Assembly: GCF_000633455.1 (NCBI RefSeq)
Contig: NZ_AYMG01000025.1
Location: forward strand, 54,969 to 118,968
Direction of reading: 5' to 3'
Origin: Pedobacter jeongneungensis
GTDB taxonomy: Bacteria; Bacteroidota; Bacteroidia; Sphingobacteriales; Sphingobacteriaceae
Length of the DNA: 64,000 nucleotides
Of this stretch, positions 25,256-35,300 are shown in pieces; position 1 is the first letter of the stretch, and each line of letters starts with the position of its first letter. The notes below the pieces were generated by a model that was given only the letters and a program-made list of their open reading frames with translations, made no database searches and was not told where the DNA came from. The translations under genes were made by a program, and so were the position numbers.

Positions 25256-28066
25256 TTACATCCTCTGACGACCGCCGCCACCGCGCTGGCCTGGCATCTG
25301 CATATCGCCACTCATATTTCTACCACCAATGCGGGTTAAAGAATAAGTGAATGACAACATGTAATAACGTTTTAATACATTGTAGTTTAAATCGGTAATA
25401 GAAGTACCGGTTGCCGTTCTGCTTACGCCTGTGTTCTGGTTTAGGGCATCGTTTACAGAAAACTTAAATGTTCCTCTGTTTTTGAAGAACTGACGGCTGA
25501 TGTAAGGATTAAGGATAGTGTATTCCTGATTATATAAATCGCCACCACCAAAGTTTCTGAAATAATCGATATCCATAGCTAACCTGACATTGCCTGGCAA
25601 CACATAACTTACATCAAAACTTGGGTTAATGGTATAAAACTGCGTATTTGCCGATTGCTGAGCTGAAAATGTTGAATTGGTATAGCTACCGGTAATACCT
25701 CCTGTTAAATCGAATTTATCAACGTTGGTAACCAGTTTATAACCGTTTGAAATGGTATAACTGTTGGTAACGTTTTTAACGGATGTGGTACCTCCCTGAG
25801 GAATAATGTAATTCACATTTCTATTGTAAGCACCGTTTCCTGAAATATTTAAGGTTAACTTACGTTCTGCCATTAAAGGCAATGACCATGTTGCATTGGC
25901 GTTACCTGCATAAACACCATCAACATTTACATAACTCACCTGTTGAATACCGTTAGGCAACTGGGCAACACTGTTACCAATGCTGTTAAATGTCTGGGTT
26001 AAGTTTAAACCTGCAAAGAAAAACCTGCCGTTTTCAATATTGAAGTTATTAAAATTAATCCTCAATTGGTTATTGAATGAAGGTTTTAACGCCGGGTTAC
26101 CTACATAAATGGTCTGCGAATTGGTATTATCCGGAATCGGCTGGATCTGATCGATACTTGGCTGAGTAGTAGAACCACGGTAGTTAATAAACAAACGTTT
26201 ACGGTTACTAAAGTTATACCTGAATTGCGCCGAAGGTGTGATATTAATAAAGTTTTGTGTGCGCTTTAAGCCAGTGGTTAAATTGGTATTTACCCTGTTG
26301 GTTTGCTGTGCAGCTACTCCAATATTCCAATTGTATTTTTTCTCCGTTGTAGTTAAGCTTACACCTGCTGCATTGGTTAAGGTACGGTTGTTATAGATAT
26401 TTGAAAAGGTGTTATCAACGATATCAAACTGCAGCGTTGATGGATTGTAATTAAAAACATCCCTTTGCGAATCGCTATTTGAATAACCGTTTTGATAGTT
26501 AAACTCTACACTTAAGGTTTTGTTTAAAGGCTCTGTATAAACTACCCTCGTGGTGTTACTTATGGCATGACTGTTGGTATTATTTAATTGATTGGTAATG
26601 GTGTCCCTTTTAGCTATTCCTGCAGTAATTGTCTCTTTTCTATAGTTAAGATTTGTTCCATCGTTATCGTTTATATTTGTGTTTACATTTAGTGATAACG
26701 TACGGCCTCTGCGTTTAAAGCTTTTACGGATTAATAAATTATTGCTAATGGTAGGTGTTGCAGCAGTTGTATTGTTACGCTGTGTACCAACGGTTGAACC
26801 ATCAGTAAGTGTTCTTGTATATTCATTCAAATTGTTTCCATCTGTTTCGGTATAGGACAGGTTTGGTTGTATTTTAATAGATAACGATGGGTTTATCTTA
26901 GTATCAACCATAAAGTTAAAACGGTGGTTAATTCGGTCGGTAGTATTATCTATAGCTTCAGCAATGTTATTTGTTCCTCCGGTAAGGTTCTGGATATTTG
27001 AATTCTGGATACTTTCTGAAGTTGCTTTGTTAAAGAAATAACTGGCCTGAAACTGCGTACCATCTTTATAGGTATCGGCAAAATTTAAACCCGCAGCGTT
27101 GGTATTGGTAATACCGCCGTTACCGCCAGAGCTACTTCCTCCACCGCCGCCGCCAAAACCACCACGGCCACCGCCGCCGCCACCACCAAAGCCGTTACCT
27201 ACACCACCGCCCTGGCCAAAGTTCTGTTTATTTACGTTATTAAACTGCCCGATAAAACTGATCTGCCTGTCATCATCAAACTTGTTTACGTTTAAGCTGG
27301 CATCATAACGGTCGTTAGAACCATAACCTGCGGTACTGTTTCCGAAATAACCATGTTTCATGCCGTTTTTAGTAGTGATATTTAAGATTTTGTTCCTTGT
27401 TCCATCATCAATACCGGTAAACTGAGCCTGCTCAGAAAGTTCATCAATTACCTGGATCTTATCGACCATATCAGCAGGAAGGTTTTTAGTCGCCAATAAA
27501 GGGTCGTTACCAAAAAACTCCTTACCATCTACTTTTACTTTGGTAATGGTTTCACCCTGAGCTTTAACACTACCATCTTTCGCTACTTCTACACCCGGTA
27601 TCTTTTTCAAAAGATCTTCTACCACCGCATTTTCGCGCACCTTAATCGATTTGGCATCAAATTCTAAAGTATCTTTCTTTACCACAATCGGAATCGTTGC
27701 GGTAACATTAACGGTATTTAAATCCACACCATCGTCACTCATGGCAATATCGCCTGCATTTACTGCAGCTTTAGCTACTTCAACATCTTTAGTTGCAGTT
27801 TTTAAACCTAAAAAGGCCGAATAAATACGGTATTTACCTGGTGCTATGGCCTTAAAGCTAAAACTTCCATCAGGATTAGTTTGACCTGAAGCCACAACGC
27901 TTGAATCTTTTAAACTCTTAACTGCTACAGTAGCAAAATCAACCGGTTTTTTATCTTTAGCATTAATTACTTTACCGCTAATAGAACCAGTATGTTGGGC
28001 CTGAGCGATATAACCACAAAATAGGAGCACCACAAATACTGCCCTCTGAACGTTTCTTTTCATCAA
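25256..28066 (-). CDS. TonB-receptor-like outer-membrane beta-barrel protein, paralogue 2
   Basis: Outer-membrane protein of 936 residues with the same layout as its neighbour: signal peptide ending IAQAQ, CarboxypepD-like domain, plug-like domain and Asn-rich barrel. The plug shares the same KVKVDGKEFFGNDPLLATK core with the neighbour, which points to a tandem duplication. A striking Gly-dense loop lies near residues 285-322, with runs of up to seven Gly, longer than in paralogue 1. Two Met codons open the gene; the first is used here. It has its own upstream conserved site and its own terminator, so the pair is not a single operon. Confidence 0.88.
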   Translation of the reverse strand: MMKRNVQRAVFVVLLFCGYIAQAQHTGSISGKVINAKDKKPVDFATVAVKSLKDSSVVASGQTNPDGSFSFKAIAPGKYRIYSAFLGLKTATKDVEVAKAAVNAGDIAMSDDGVDLNTVNVTATIPIVVKKDTLEFDAKSIKVRENAVVEDLLKKIPGVEVAKDGSVKAQGETITKVKVDGKEFFGNDPLLATKNLPADMVDKIQVIDELSEQAQFTGIDDGTRNKILNITTKNGMKHGYFGNSTAGYGSNDRYDASLNVNKFDDDRQISFIGQFNNVNKQNFGQGGGVGNGFGGGGGGGRGGFGGGGGGSSSGGNGGITNTNAAGLNFADTYKDGTQFQASYFFNKATSESIQNSNIQNLTGGTNNIAEAIDNTTDRINHRFNFMVDTKINPSLSIKIQPNLSYTETDGNNLNEYTRTLTDGSTVGTQRNNTTAATPTISNNLLIRKSFKRRGRTLSLNVNTNINDNDGTNLNYRKETITAGIAKRDTITNQLNNTNSHAISNTTRVVYTEPLNKTLSVEFNYQNGYSNSDSQRDVFNYNPSTLQFDIVDNTFSNIYNNRTLTNAAGVSLTTTEKKYNWNIGVAAQQTNRVNTNLTTGLKRTQNFINITPSAQFRYNFSNRKRLFINYRGSTTQPSIDQIQPIPDNTNSQTIYVGNPALKPSFNNQLRINFNNFNIENGRFFFAGLNLTQTFNSIGNSVAQLPNGIQQVSYVNVDGVYAGNANATWSLPLMAERKLTLNISGNGAYNRNVNYIIPQGGTTSVKNVTNSYTISNGYKLVTNVDKFDLTGGITGSYTNSTFSAQQSANTQFYTINPSFDVSYVLPGNVRLAMDIDYFRNFGGGDLYNQEYTILNPYISRQFFKNRGTFKFSVNDALNQNTGVSRTATGTSITDLNYNVLKRYYMLSFTYSLTRIGGRNMSGDMQMPGQRGGGGRQRM

Positions 28067-28144
28067 AAAATTAGATATTATTATATAAAACTAAGCTATC
28101 AGACTATAGAAAAGCACAAAGGTTTGTTAAGGTGTGTTAAAAGC

Positions 28145-28164
28145 TTGGTAACATTTTAAATACA
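28145..28164 (-). promoter_or_regulatory. Conserved 20-base site upstream of paralogue 2
   Basis: Reads TTGGTAACATTTTAAATACA on the plus strand, 19 of 20 identical to the site at 25086-25105, and 79 bases before the 28066 start. An AAAGGTTT block also flanks both copies on the gene-proximal side. Confidence 0.45.
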
Positions 28165-28212
28165 GCCTCTTGGCAGGCCTCCAAACTTTGAAAGAAATAA
28201 GAAAAAAGAAAG

Positions 28213-28338
28213 TTATTTCCGTGGTGAAGGATAACTTTTGTAGTATACTTTTGGGCAATGACAGTCCTTTTTAAAGATACTGCATCCACTTAAACTAATG
28301 GCCATAACTACACAGATGATGCTAATTCTCTTTTTCAT
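28213..28338 (-). CDS. Very small lipoprotein, 41 aa
   Basis: A short gene easily missed by length filters. Its ATG at 28338 opens a basic N-terminus (KKR), a hydrophobic stretch and a lipobox ending LSGC at Cys19. The mature 23-residue peptide contains a CHCP motif, then basic and Tyr/Pro residues, ending SPRK. It lies 45 bases downstream of the VanZ-like gene on the same strand and probably shares its transcript. Two more Cys after the lipidated one could bind metal or form a disulfide. Function unknown. Confidence 0.6.
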   Translation of the reverse strand: MKKRISIICVVMAISLSGCSIFKKDCHCPKVYYKSYPSPRK

Positions 28339-28383
28339 TGATATAATTTTATTTTCAATTGCAATGAAGCTATTCCGAATACA

Positions 28384-28809
28384 TTAATTGTTTTTGGTAA
28401 GCGGCGTATTTGTCATGGTTTCATTGAAATTTAATTTATGAAGCAGAACATAGCTAAAGACAGCCATGCACGCACCTAACATGTCGCAACCAAAATCCCA
28501 CCATTCTGCCGAGCGGTAGGTAAAAACTTTCCATTGTAGTAATTCTATACCGCCACCAATTATTGCGTTGATGAGTAAAATTTTAAAAATGGTTAGCGTT
28601 CTGAAAGCGTAGGTATGTTGATATTTTATCTTGCCAAAAAAGAGCAGGACGGATAAGACAAAGAAGAAACCCATATGGGTCATTTTATCAAAGCCTTCGA
28701 AAAAAAAGCTACTTCCTCCAACGGAATTGGAGATGTGCATATTACAAAGCACTAAAACAATGATGGTCCAGAGAATGGCCCATTTTTGATGTTTTAGTGC
28801 TTTGTACAA
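28384..28809 (-). CDS. VanZ family membrane protein
   Basis: Small integral membrane protein of 141 residues with four hydrophobic segments and the VanZ-type pattern: a Lys/Asp-Lys-Met-Thr-His loop (FDKMTHMGFFFVLS) after the first helix and a GGGIELLQ motif near the third. The VanZ family is named for a teicoplanin-resistance protein but most members have no known role. The start appears to be TTG at 28809; no upstream ATG fits. It follows gcvH by 10 bases, a common neighbour order in Bacteroidota. Confidence 0.82.
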   Translation of the reverse strand: MYKALKHQKWAILWTIIVLVLCNMHISNSVGGSSFFFEGFDKMTHMGFFFVLSVLLFFGKIKYQHTYAFRTLTIFKILLINAIIGGGIELLQWKVFTYRSAEWWDFGCDMLGACMAVFSYVLLHKLNFNETMTNTPLTKNN

Positions 28810-28819
28810 AATATAATGA

Positions 28820-29200
28820 TTAAGCTCCTACCAATTCCTGGTAAGCTTCTGCTGTTAATAAACCTTCTACTTCAGCTAAATCAGCTAAAGATACTTTTAC
28901 CATCCAGCCTTGTCCATAAGGATCAGAGTTAACCAATTCTGGATTATCGTTTAATTCAGCGTTAACTTCTAATACGGTTCCGGTAACTGGCATGTATAAA
29001 TCAGAAACGGTTTTAACGGCTTCTACAGTACCAAAAACTTCTTCTTTTGCCACTTCGCTACCTACAGTATTGATATCAACATAAACAATATCACCTAATT
29101 CGCGCTGAGCGAAATCGGTAACACCGATAAAAGCTTCGTTACCTTCAACTCTAACCCACTCGTGGTCTTTAGTGTATTTTAATTCTGATGGAAAATTCAT
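28820..29200 (-). CDS. gcvH: Glycine cleavage system protein H
   Basis: Lipoyl carrier that shuttles the methylamine group between the P, T and L proteins of the glycine cleavage complex. The 126 residues are full length. Lys63 in the ETVEAVK-like segment (here GTVEAVKTVSDLYMP) is the expected lipoylation site. A TAACTTTG box on the minus strand at 29220-29227 could serve as the minus-7 element, with a leader of roughly 14 bases. The other glycine cleavage genes are not in the window. Confidence 0.96.
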   Translation of the reverse strand: MNFPSELKYTKDHEWVRVEGNEAFIGVTDFAQRELGDIVYVDINTVGSEVAKEEVFGTVEAVKTVSDLYMPVTGTVLEVNAELNDNPELVNSDPYGQGWMVKVSLADLAEVEGLLTAEAYQELVGA

Positions 29201-29313
29201 TTGTTCTAAATTAGTTTTTCAAAGTTAATCAGGATTTTTGAGATTTGCAGATGTTAATTCATTTTGCAGATTCAAAAAACATTCATCACGCTAATAATTT
29301 CTTCGTTTACTTA

Positions 29314-32300
29314 TTAATTAAGTGTAAACCTTAAACTAAAACCAAAATTACTGAACGAAGTATTAAAAGTTTGCGAAGTATAAGGCTTTGTAATGTTCGA
29401 ATCGTAAAATAACTTGATATTAAACTTCTGGTTTAACACATAATCAACACTCGGTCTTAAACTAATGTTTTTTGCACCTGAGGAAACTTCAGCTTCAGTA
29501 ATATCTGCGCGGTAAATAACTGTTTTGTTATCACGGATGGCCACATCCAATTTAAAGTCCATGTTATTATCCATTTTCAGGCTTTTAAACCATCCAAAAG
29601 GAAAACGGAATTTATTGGTGCGATAGCCCAAACCTAAAACCATATTATTTTCTGATAACTGTGCCAATTGACTGTTTGATAAACTCAAACCCAATAACCT
29701 CGAACGGTTTAATTCGAAAGAAGCGGTAAGGTTATTTTTAAACCTGGTATCTACCCCAACCAATGGTGCAAAATACTCTGAAACGGTTACCTGCGCAAAC
29801 TGATACTCTGGCAGGAAGTTATTGTTTACATCCCTGCTGCTAGAAGCACCGTTAGTTTCCTGATAGCGTAATAATGAGTTAAAGCCATTAATATTGTAAG
29901 CAGAACGGTAACCATGCCTGATATCAACAGATGAGAATTTATCGGCAATAAAAGGGATACTTGTTAAGCCGCTATAAGTTAAATTCCAGTTTGGAAGCGG
30001 TATTTTAGGGAAGGCATTCATTTTTGATTTGCTTGCATCTTTCCCTGAATAGGCCGCCATAAAAGCAGAAATAATTACATCCTGACTTTCTTTGCTGTAA
30101 CCATCTGCATATCCTCCGTTAAGGCCTGATGAGTTGGGATTTTGAGCGCCCAATCTTCTCGAAATAATAATCCTATTGGCCATAAACTGGTTAAACAGGC
30201 TCGAAACAGTACTCGAGTTTTTCTCTTTAAAAGCAGTACCGATGGCAATGTATGAAATGCTATAATCACCTGTAGTGATAGCACTTAAATTCTCGAAAGA
30301 TGATACACTTGCCACATACCTAAAATTGGTAGAGAAATTTCTTGTCTGCGCTTTATTGGCCTTTAAGGTAATTCGTAGATCTTTAAACGGCTCTATTTGC
30401 CCTGTAAGCTGGAAATCTTCTCTTAGCGTATTTACATACAATTGGTTCTGCAGGGTATCAGTGGTTAACCAGCCATTGTTTAGTGCCATTTCGCGGATAT
30501 CGCGCTGACTACCGAAAGCAAAGCCCAAACCCGGGGCACCTGTCGCATTATCAATACCAAAATATTTGGTGGTTGGCAGGTAACCCGGCAAGAAAATACC
30601 TTTTGTTTGCACATAGCTGGCATTAACGTTTTTCAAACTCGTTAATATATTAATGAAGAATTTCTTCGCCTTACTGCCATCCTGATCGTTGCCCGTATTC
30701 CGGATAAAACCAAACTTATTGTATAAAGTGGTTAGATTTAATGTTGGGTTTACCTGGATTGTTCTGCTGTTCTGCACGGTGTTACCTAAGTTAATATTAG
30801 GATCGCGCAGTGTAGAAAGCGGCTCTGTTTGCCAGTTAAAATTGGTACCGTAACGTGTTTTAACCGTAACCCAATTTAAACCCGGAATTTTATCGATAGG
30901 CAGGTTATAGGTTACATTTAAATTGTGGTTATAATCGGTAGTACGGCCCAAACGTTTTAAATTCTGCCAAACGGTATCGCGTTTTAATCCTTCAATTCTT
31001 CCATCCGGTTCATCAATAATCGAATAGTTGGTGGCATTAAAATCTAACTGTAATGAGCGGGTAAGGTTCCAGGCAATACCATAAACGCGGCTCATGGTAA
31101 AGTTTTTGTTAAAGGTAGTACCATAACCGTTCCGATAAAGGCTAATGGTATTATTCGGGTCGTTGTTTCTTAACGTGTTTTCTGAATACAAACGGTCTAC
31201 ATCGATCCTGAAGTTAATGGCACTTGGAAAAATACTAAAGTTAAAATCCCTTAATAAAGCAAGCATATTCGATTTGATGATCTTCTCGAATGGTGCTATG
31301 GTTTTGGCTTCTTTAGAATAACTGTACTGTAAAGATGCCCGATAAGTATTCTGGATACTGCTTTGATTGATAAAATCGCGGTGATTATACTGGGTGTAAG
31401 CATAACTTGCTGCAAAGTTTTCAATATCCCAAAGGTGAACCGGTTTACTTGTATTCACACGGTCTTTCCTTACATTGGTAAAGTTGATCCCTCTTCTAAC
31501 CGTATAATCCTGTGCAAAATTTAAGATTGAATCTTTTTGCGCTTTGGTTGATTGGTCTAAAGCATTTTTCAGCTCGATATCTGGTGTTCTTGGGTTGTAT
31601 TGTGGCGTAGAAACCTGTTTTGAATAACTCACAAACATCGGGATTTTTACACCTGATTTTTGTGGCAGGAATTTACCTAATTCCATCGCCGAAGAAATAT
31701 CCAGCAACACATTATCGGCACGGTTTCTTTCGCTCACTTTCGAATCGATAGAACCAAAACCAACGGTAGATTTACTGCCTGAAATATTTACATCGGCAAA
31801 ATCTGCCAGCTTTAAATTTAATCTTCCTGTTGCGGCCCAGCCACCTTTTTCATCAAATTCGGTTAACCTTAATTCGTTAAACCAAACCAAAGCGCTTTTA
31901 TCCTGACCGTCATCACGGATACCATCATCAGTGGCGGCACGTAATGGGTTTTTAATACCCACCATATAAACCCTCACCTTACTCATATCGGGCTGTCCTT
32001 TTACCACAATTGTTCTTGCACCATCTGTATAGGTAAAAGGAACATTGGTAGGCCAAGGCTGGCCATTAGCCAATTTGGCCACATTACGGGCAAGCTTGGC
32101 GTTTTGGAAAAGCGTTAAATCGATATCCATTCTATTCGCTTCCGGCCAAATGGCATCAGGATCACTGGTTCCCGGATTGGTAACCTTTAAAGGCATTACA
32201 TATTCGTAATAGTTATCCTGGTTATCTGTTCCAATCCTTAAGAAAGCAGAAACATCGTTATCATTTAAAAGCTGGTTATTAACCGCCTCTGCGTGCACAA

Positions 32301-35300
32301 ACATTTCTAAATGCTTGTAAGATCTAAAATCGCTATAGGCAGTTTTAAATGCGGCCCTGCCGTAACCATCTCTTAAAGATTTAACGGTAACGGATAAAGA
32401 TTGCTCGTTTAACCTGGTATCTCCGCGGTAGTTACTGTAATCACGCTCACGCAAAATACCCGGAGGGGTAACATAAGGAATTGGTGAACGTTTTCCGTTT
32501 TCTTCGATATTTACGGTTGATACTTCAATGGTAGAATTATCAGGCGTTAAAGCCGGTAAAGATGGATCAACAATTACCTGAGCGGCAACGTTAGACGCGT
32601 TATATTCTCTCCATTCGCCACGGATCAATTGAAGTTTTGCAAAACGCAACACTGCAGTATCGGCGAAATTGGTCATAAACATCCTGAAAAAACGGATCGA
32701 TTTGAAATCCTGAATACCACCTACCTTATCCTGATATTGGCCAATTGGAATCCTGAACTGATACCAGGTAACAGCCTGTGTATTTCCGTTGGCCAGTTTT
32801 ACCTGCGAAGTTACTTTATCGGTAATAAAATTTTGTCCAACATTTAAATCGCCAGGGCGGATAGAAACTTTATATTGAAAGTATTCATCGCTTTGGGTCA
32901 TGTTGTTATCGCGGTTGATATCTTCCCCATCAGGCAATGAAGTAGAAGCCGAATTTTCAAGTCCTAATTCTGCCTGTGATTGTTGCGAAGTTTTAGAGTT
33001 TCCTTCCGTTCCGTTATATTTTTCGTAACGTTTAAGGATACCGGCATTGATCTGATCTAAAGCCGGGCCTCTGAAATAAGCATAGTTATCTGATGATGGA
33101 TCGGCATCAAGTGCTGTAGCAGCAGTAGCATTTAATTGCGATTTGATCTGAGTGATTGCCGTAGCAAATTTTATTTTTTCATCTGCATCCGATAGTCCAT
33201 CTAAACCCACATCCTGTGCACGGCGCGAATCAGGATTGTTATCAAAAGCCTGGACAACGGGTTGCAATTTTGGTACACGGCCCCAAACCGTTTCATCATA
33301 TTTACCTGGATCGTTTGTAGCAGGCAAACCATTTTCCAATGATTTTCTGCCATCCTTAAGGATATCTTCGGAGATATTTCCTAAGTTGAAATACATATCA
33401 CCACCGGCAGAATTCGGTTTATAGATAAAAGGATCCATTACCCAAAGTTCGATAAAGCCAACGTTTAGGGCTTCGAAATCGTTGGTTTCTATTTTCCGCT
33501 GAAAACCACCCCAGTTATTTCTAGGTTGTAGTAACGATCCATCAGGTCTAAAATCGGTAGTACGGAAGTTATATGGCCCCCTAACCGTTGGGTAATAGGC
33601 CACATCAAGGGTGGTAATATTTAAAGCCTGTCCGGTTGCCGTTTCTTTAAAAGGGAAAACCTCCTGCTCAATTACTTCCCTTACATAGTGGTTAGAAAGT
33701 TCGTTCCTGTTGTTTCTGATATTGGCAGGAGTGGTTGATGCAGCTGAATTATAAAAAGTAGGGTCGATATTATAAAAGGCAATCCTTGCACGGTTGTAGC
33801 CGTAAGATAAATCGTTGGATTTGTTCGATTCGCTGAAAAGTTGCGGCGTGCCCGACAGCTGCCAGGCGATAGCACTTTTTAGATCGATCACCGATCTTGA
33901 TGCCTCGAAATCATCTAAATAACTTACCCCGTTTTTACTTCCGGCAAAATTGAGCGCCCTTGGGTGACCCGGGATCAATTGTGCAAACTCTCCATAAAAC
34001 GTTACGCTTGATGGCGCTTTGGTTGAAATGAACGGAAGTTTATCCACCAGTTTTGTTAAAAATCTTGATGGTGAGCTATAATTAATATCTGCTCCCCAAA
34101 TGGTATTCGAAATGGGTTCTTCACCGATGTTTACCTTTTGGGTGAGTGGTTTTTCGGTGAGGTTCATGATGGTACCACCCAGGTTTAACTTATTGTTTAC
34201 GCGATAATCTAAACGGGTACCGAAAAGTGAGCGTTGCTGCAGGCCAAAAAGTTCGTTATTCTCGGTGGTAATCCTAATCGGCTGACCAGAAATTAAAAGT
34301 GCCTGATTGATAATACTTACACGGCCACCCTGATAATCGACCGTAAAATCTACACCTTCGGTTAAAGGCATCGTTCCGGCAAAAACCTTTACCGATCCTT
34401 CGGGAACGTTGATGGCGTTTAAGCTAAATTCAGAAGAAATATCAGATTGGTAATTTACCTTAATTACATACCTGTTCTGGTTCTGGAACAATTGCTTGGC
34501 AATAGTCTGCGTTGAATCGTAAAGTGCAGTAAAAGTATATTTATTAATCAGGTTCTGTTCGCTGGGTAAAAACCTTGCCGCTAAATCTTTACCAAAAGGT
34601 TCAATCACCGGAAAAATGATCCTTCCATTTGCAGGATCAATGGTAATATAGCCCGAATTTGTATTGGTAATTAATGAAGTCTGTCCGTTACTGCCCGTAC
34701 CAAATAAACTGGCCTGGTTGGAGTTGCTTGCTGTAGAATAAGAACCAAAAGCATTGTTTGCTGCCACGAAATCGAAAACTCCATCTGGTCTACGTTCATT
34801 TTGCTGGTTTAAACGGTCAAACTCGGTCAGGGCAATCCATTGTTTGTTTGCAGTATTTTGTCCTTCCGTCATTACCGGGTTATCTACACCTGTTTCGTTA
34901 TCGATGCGATAAATATCGAGTTTAAAATTCTGACTACTGATCTGATACCCACCGATAGAGTAGATATTTTTCATCATCAAATCCCAGGTAGGCAGTTGAA
35001 TTTTGGTGGTTTCGTTCTTTAATAATTTGGCATAAAGTACTTTCGGATTTGCAGCATCAAAAGAGATATCAGTAGAAAACTCACCCACCTGATATTCTAC
35101 ACCGTTATAAGTATAGCGGTAAGCCACGGCCAAAACTTCATCGGCATTTAAGGGGTTATTTAATGATAAATACCCCAGTTGTGGCTGAAAGGTAAACTCA
35201 CGCTCAGTTAATTTTCTGGCGTAGATCAGTTTGGCAAAGTTATCGGTATTGCTGGTGTTAACAGGGGTTGTTTGGAAGAAAGAAAGAACAGCATTAGAAT

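Noticed and set aside
27099..27308. A Pro-rich frame opposite the second barrel
   Set aside because: It is the reverse of the poly-Gly codon run and has no independent support.
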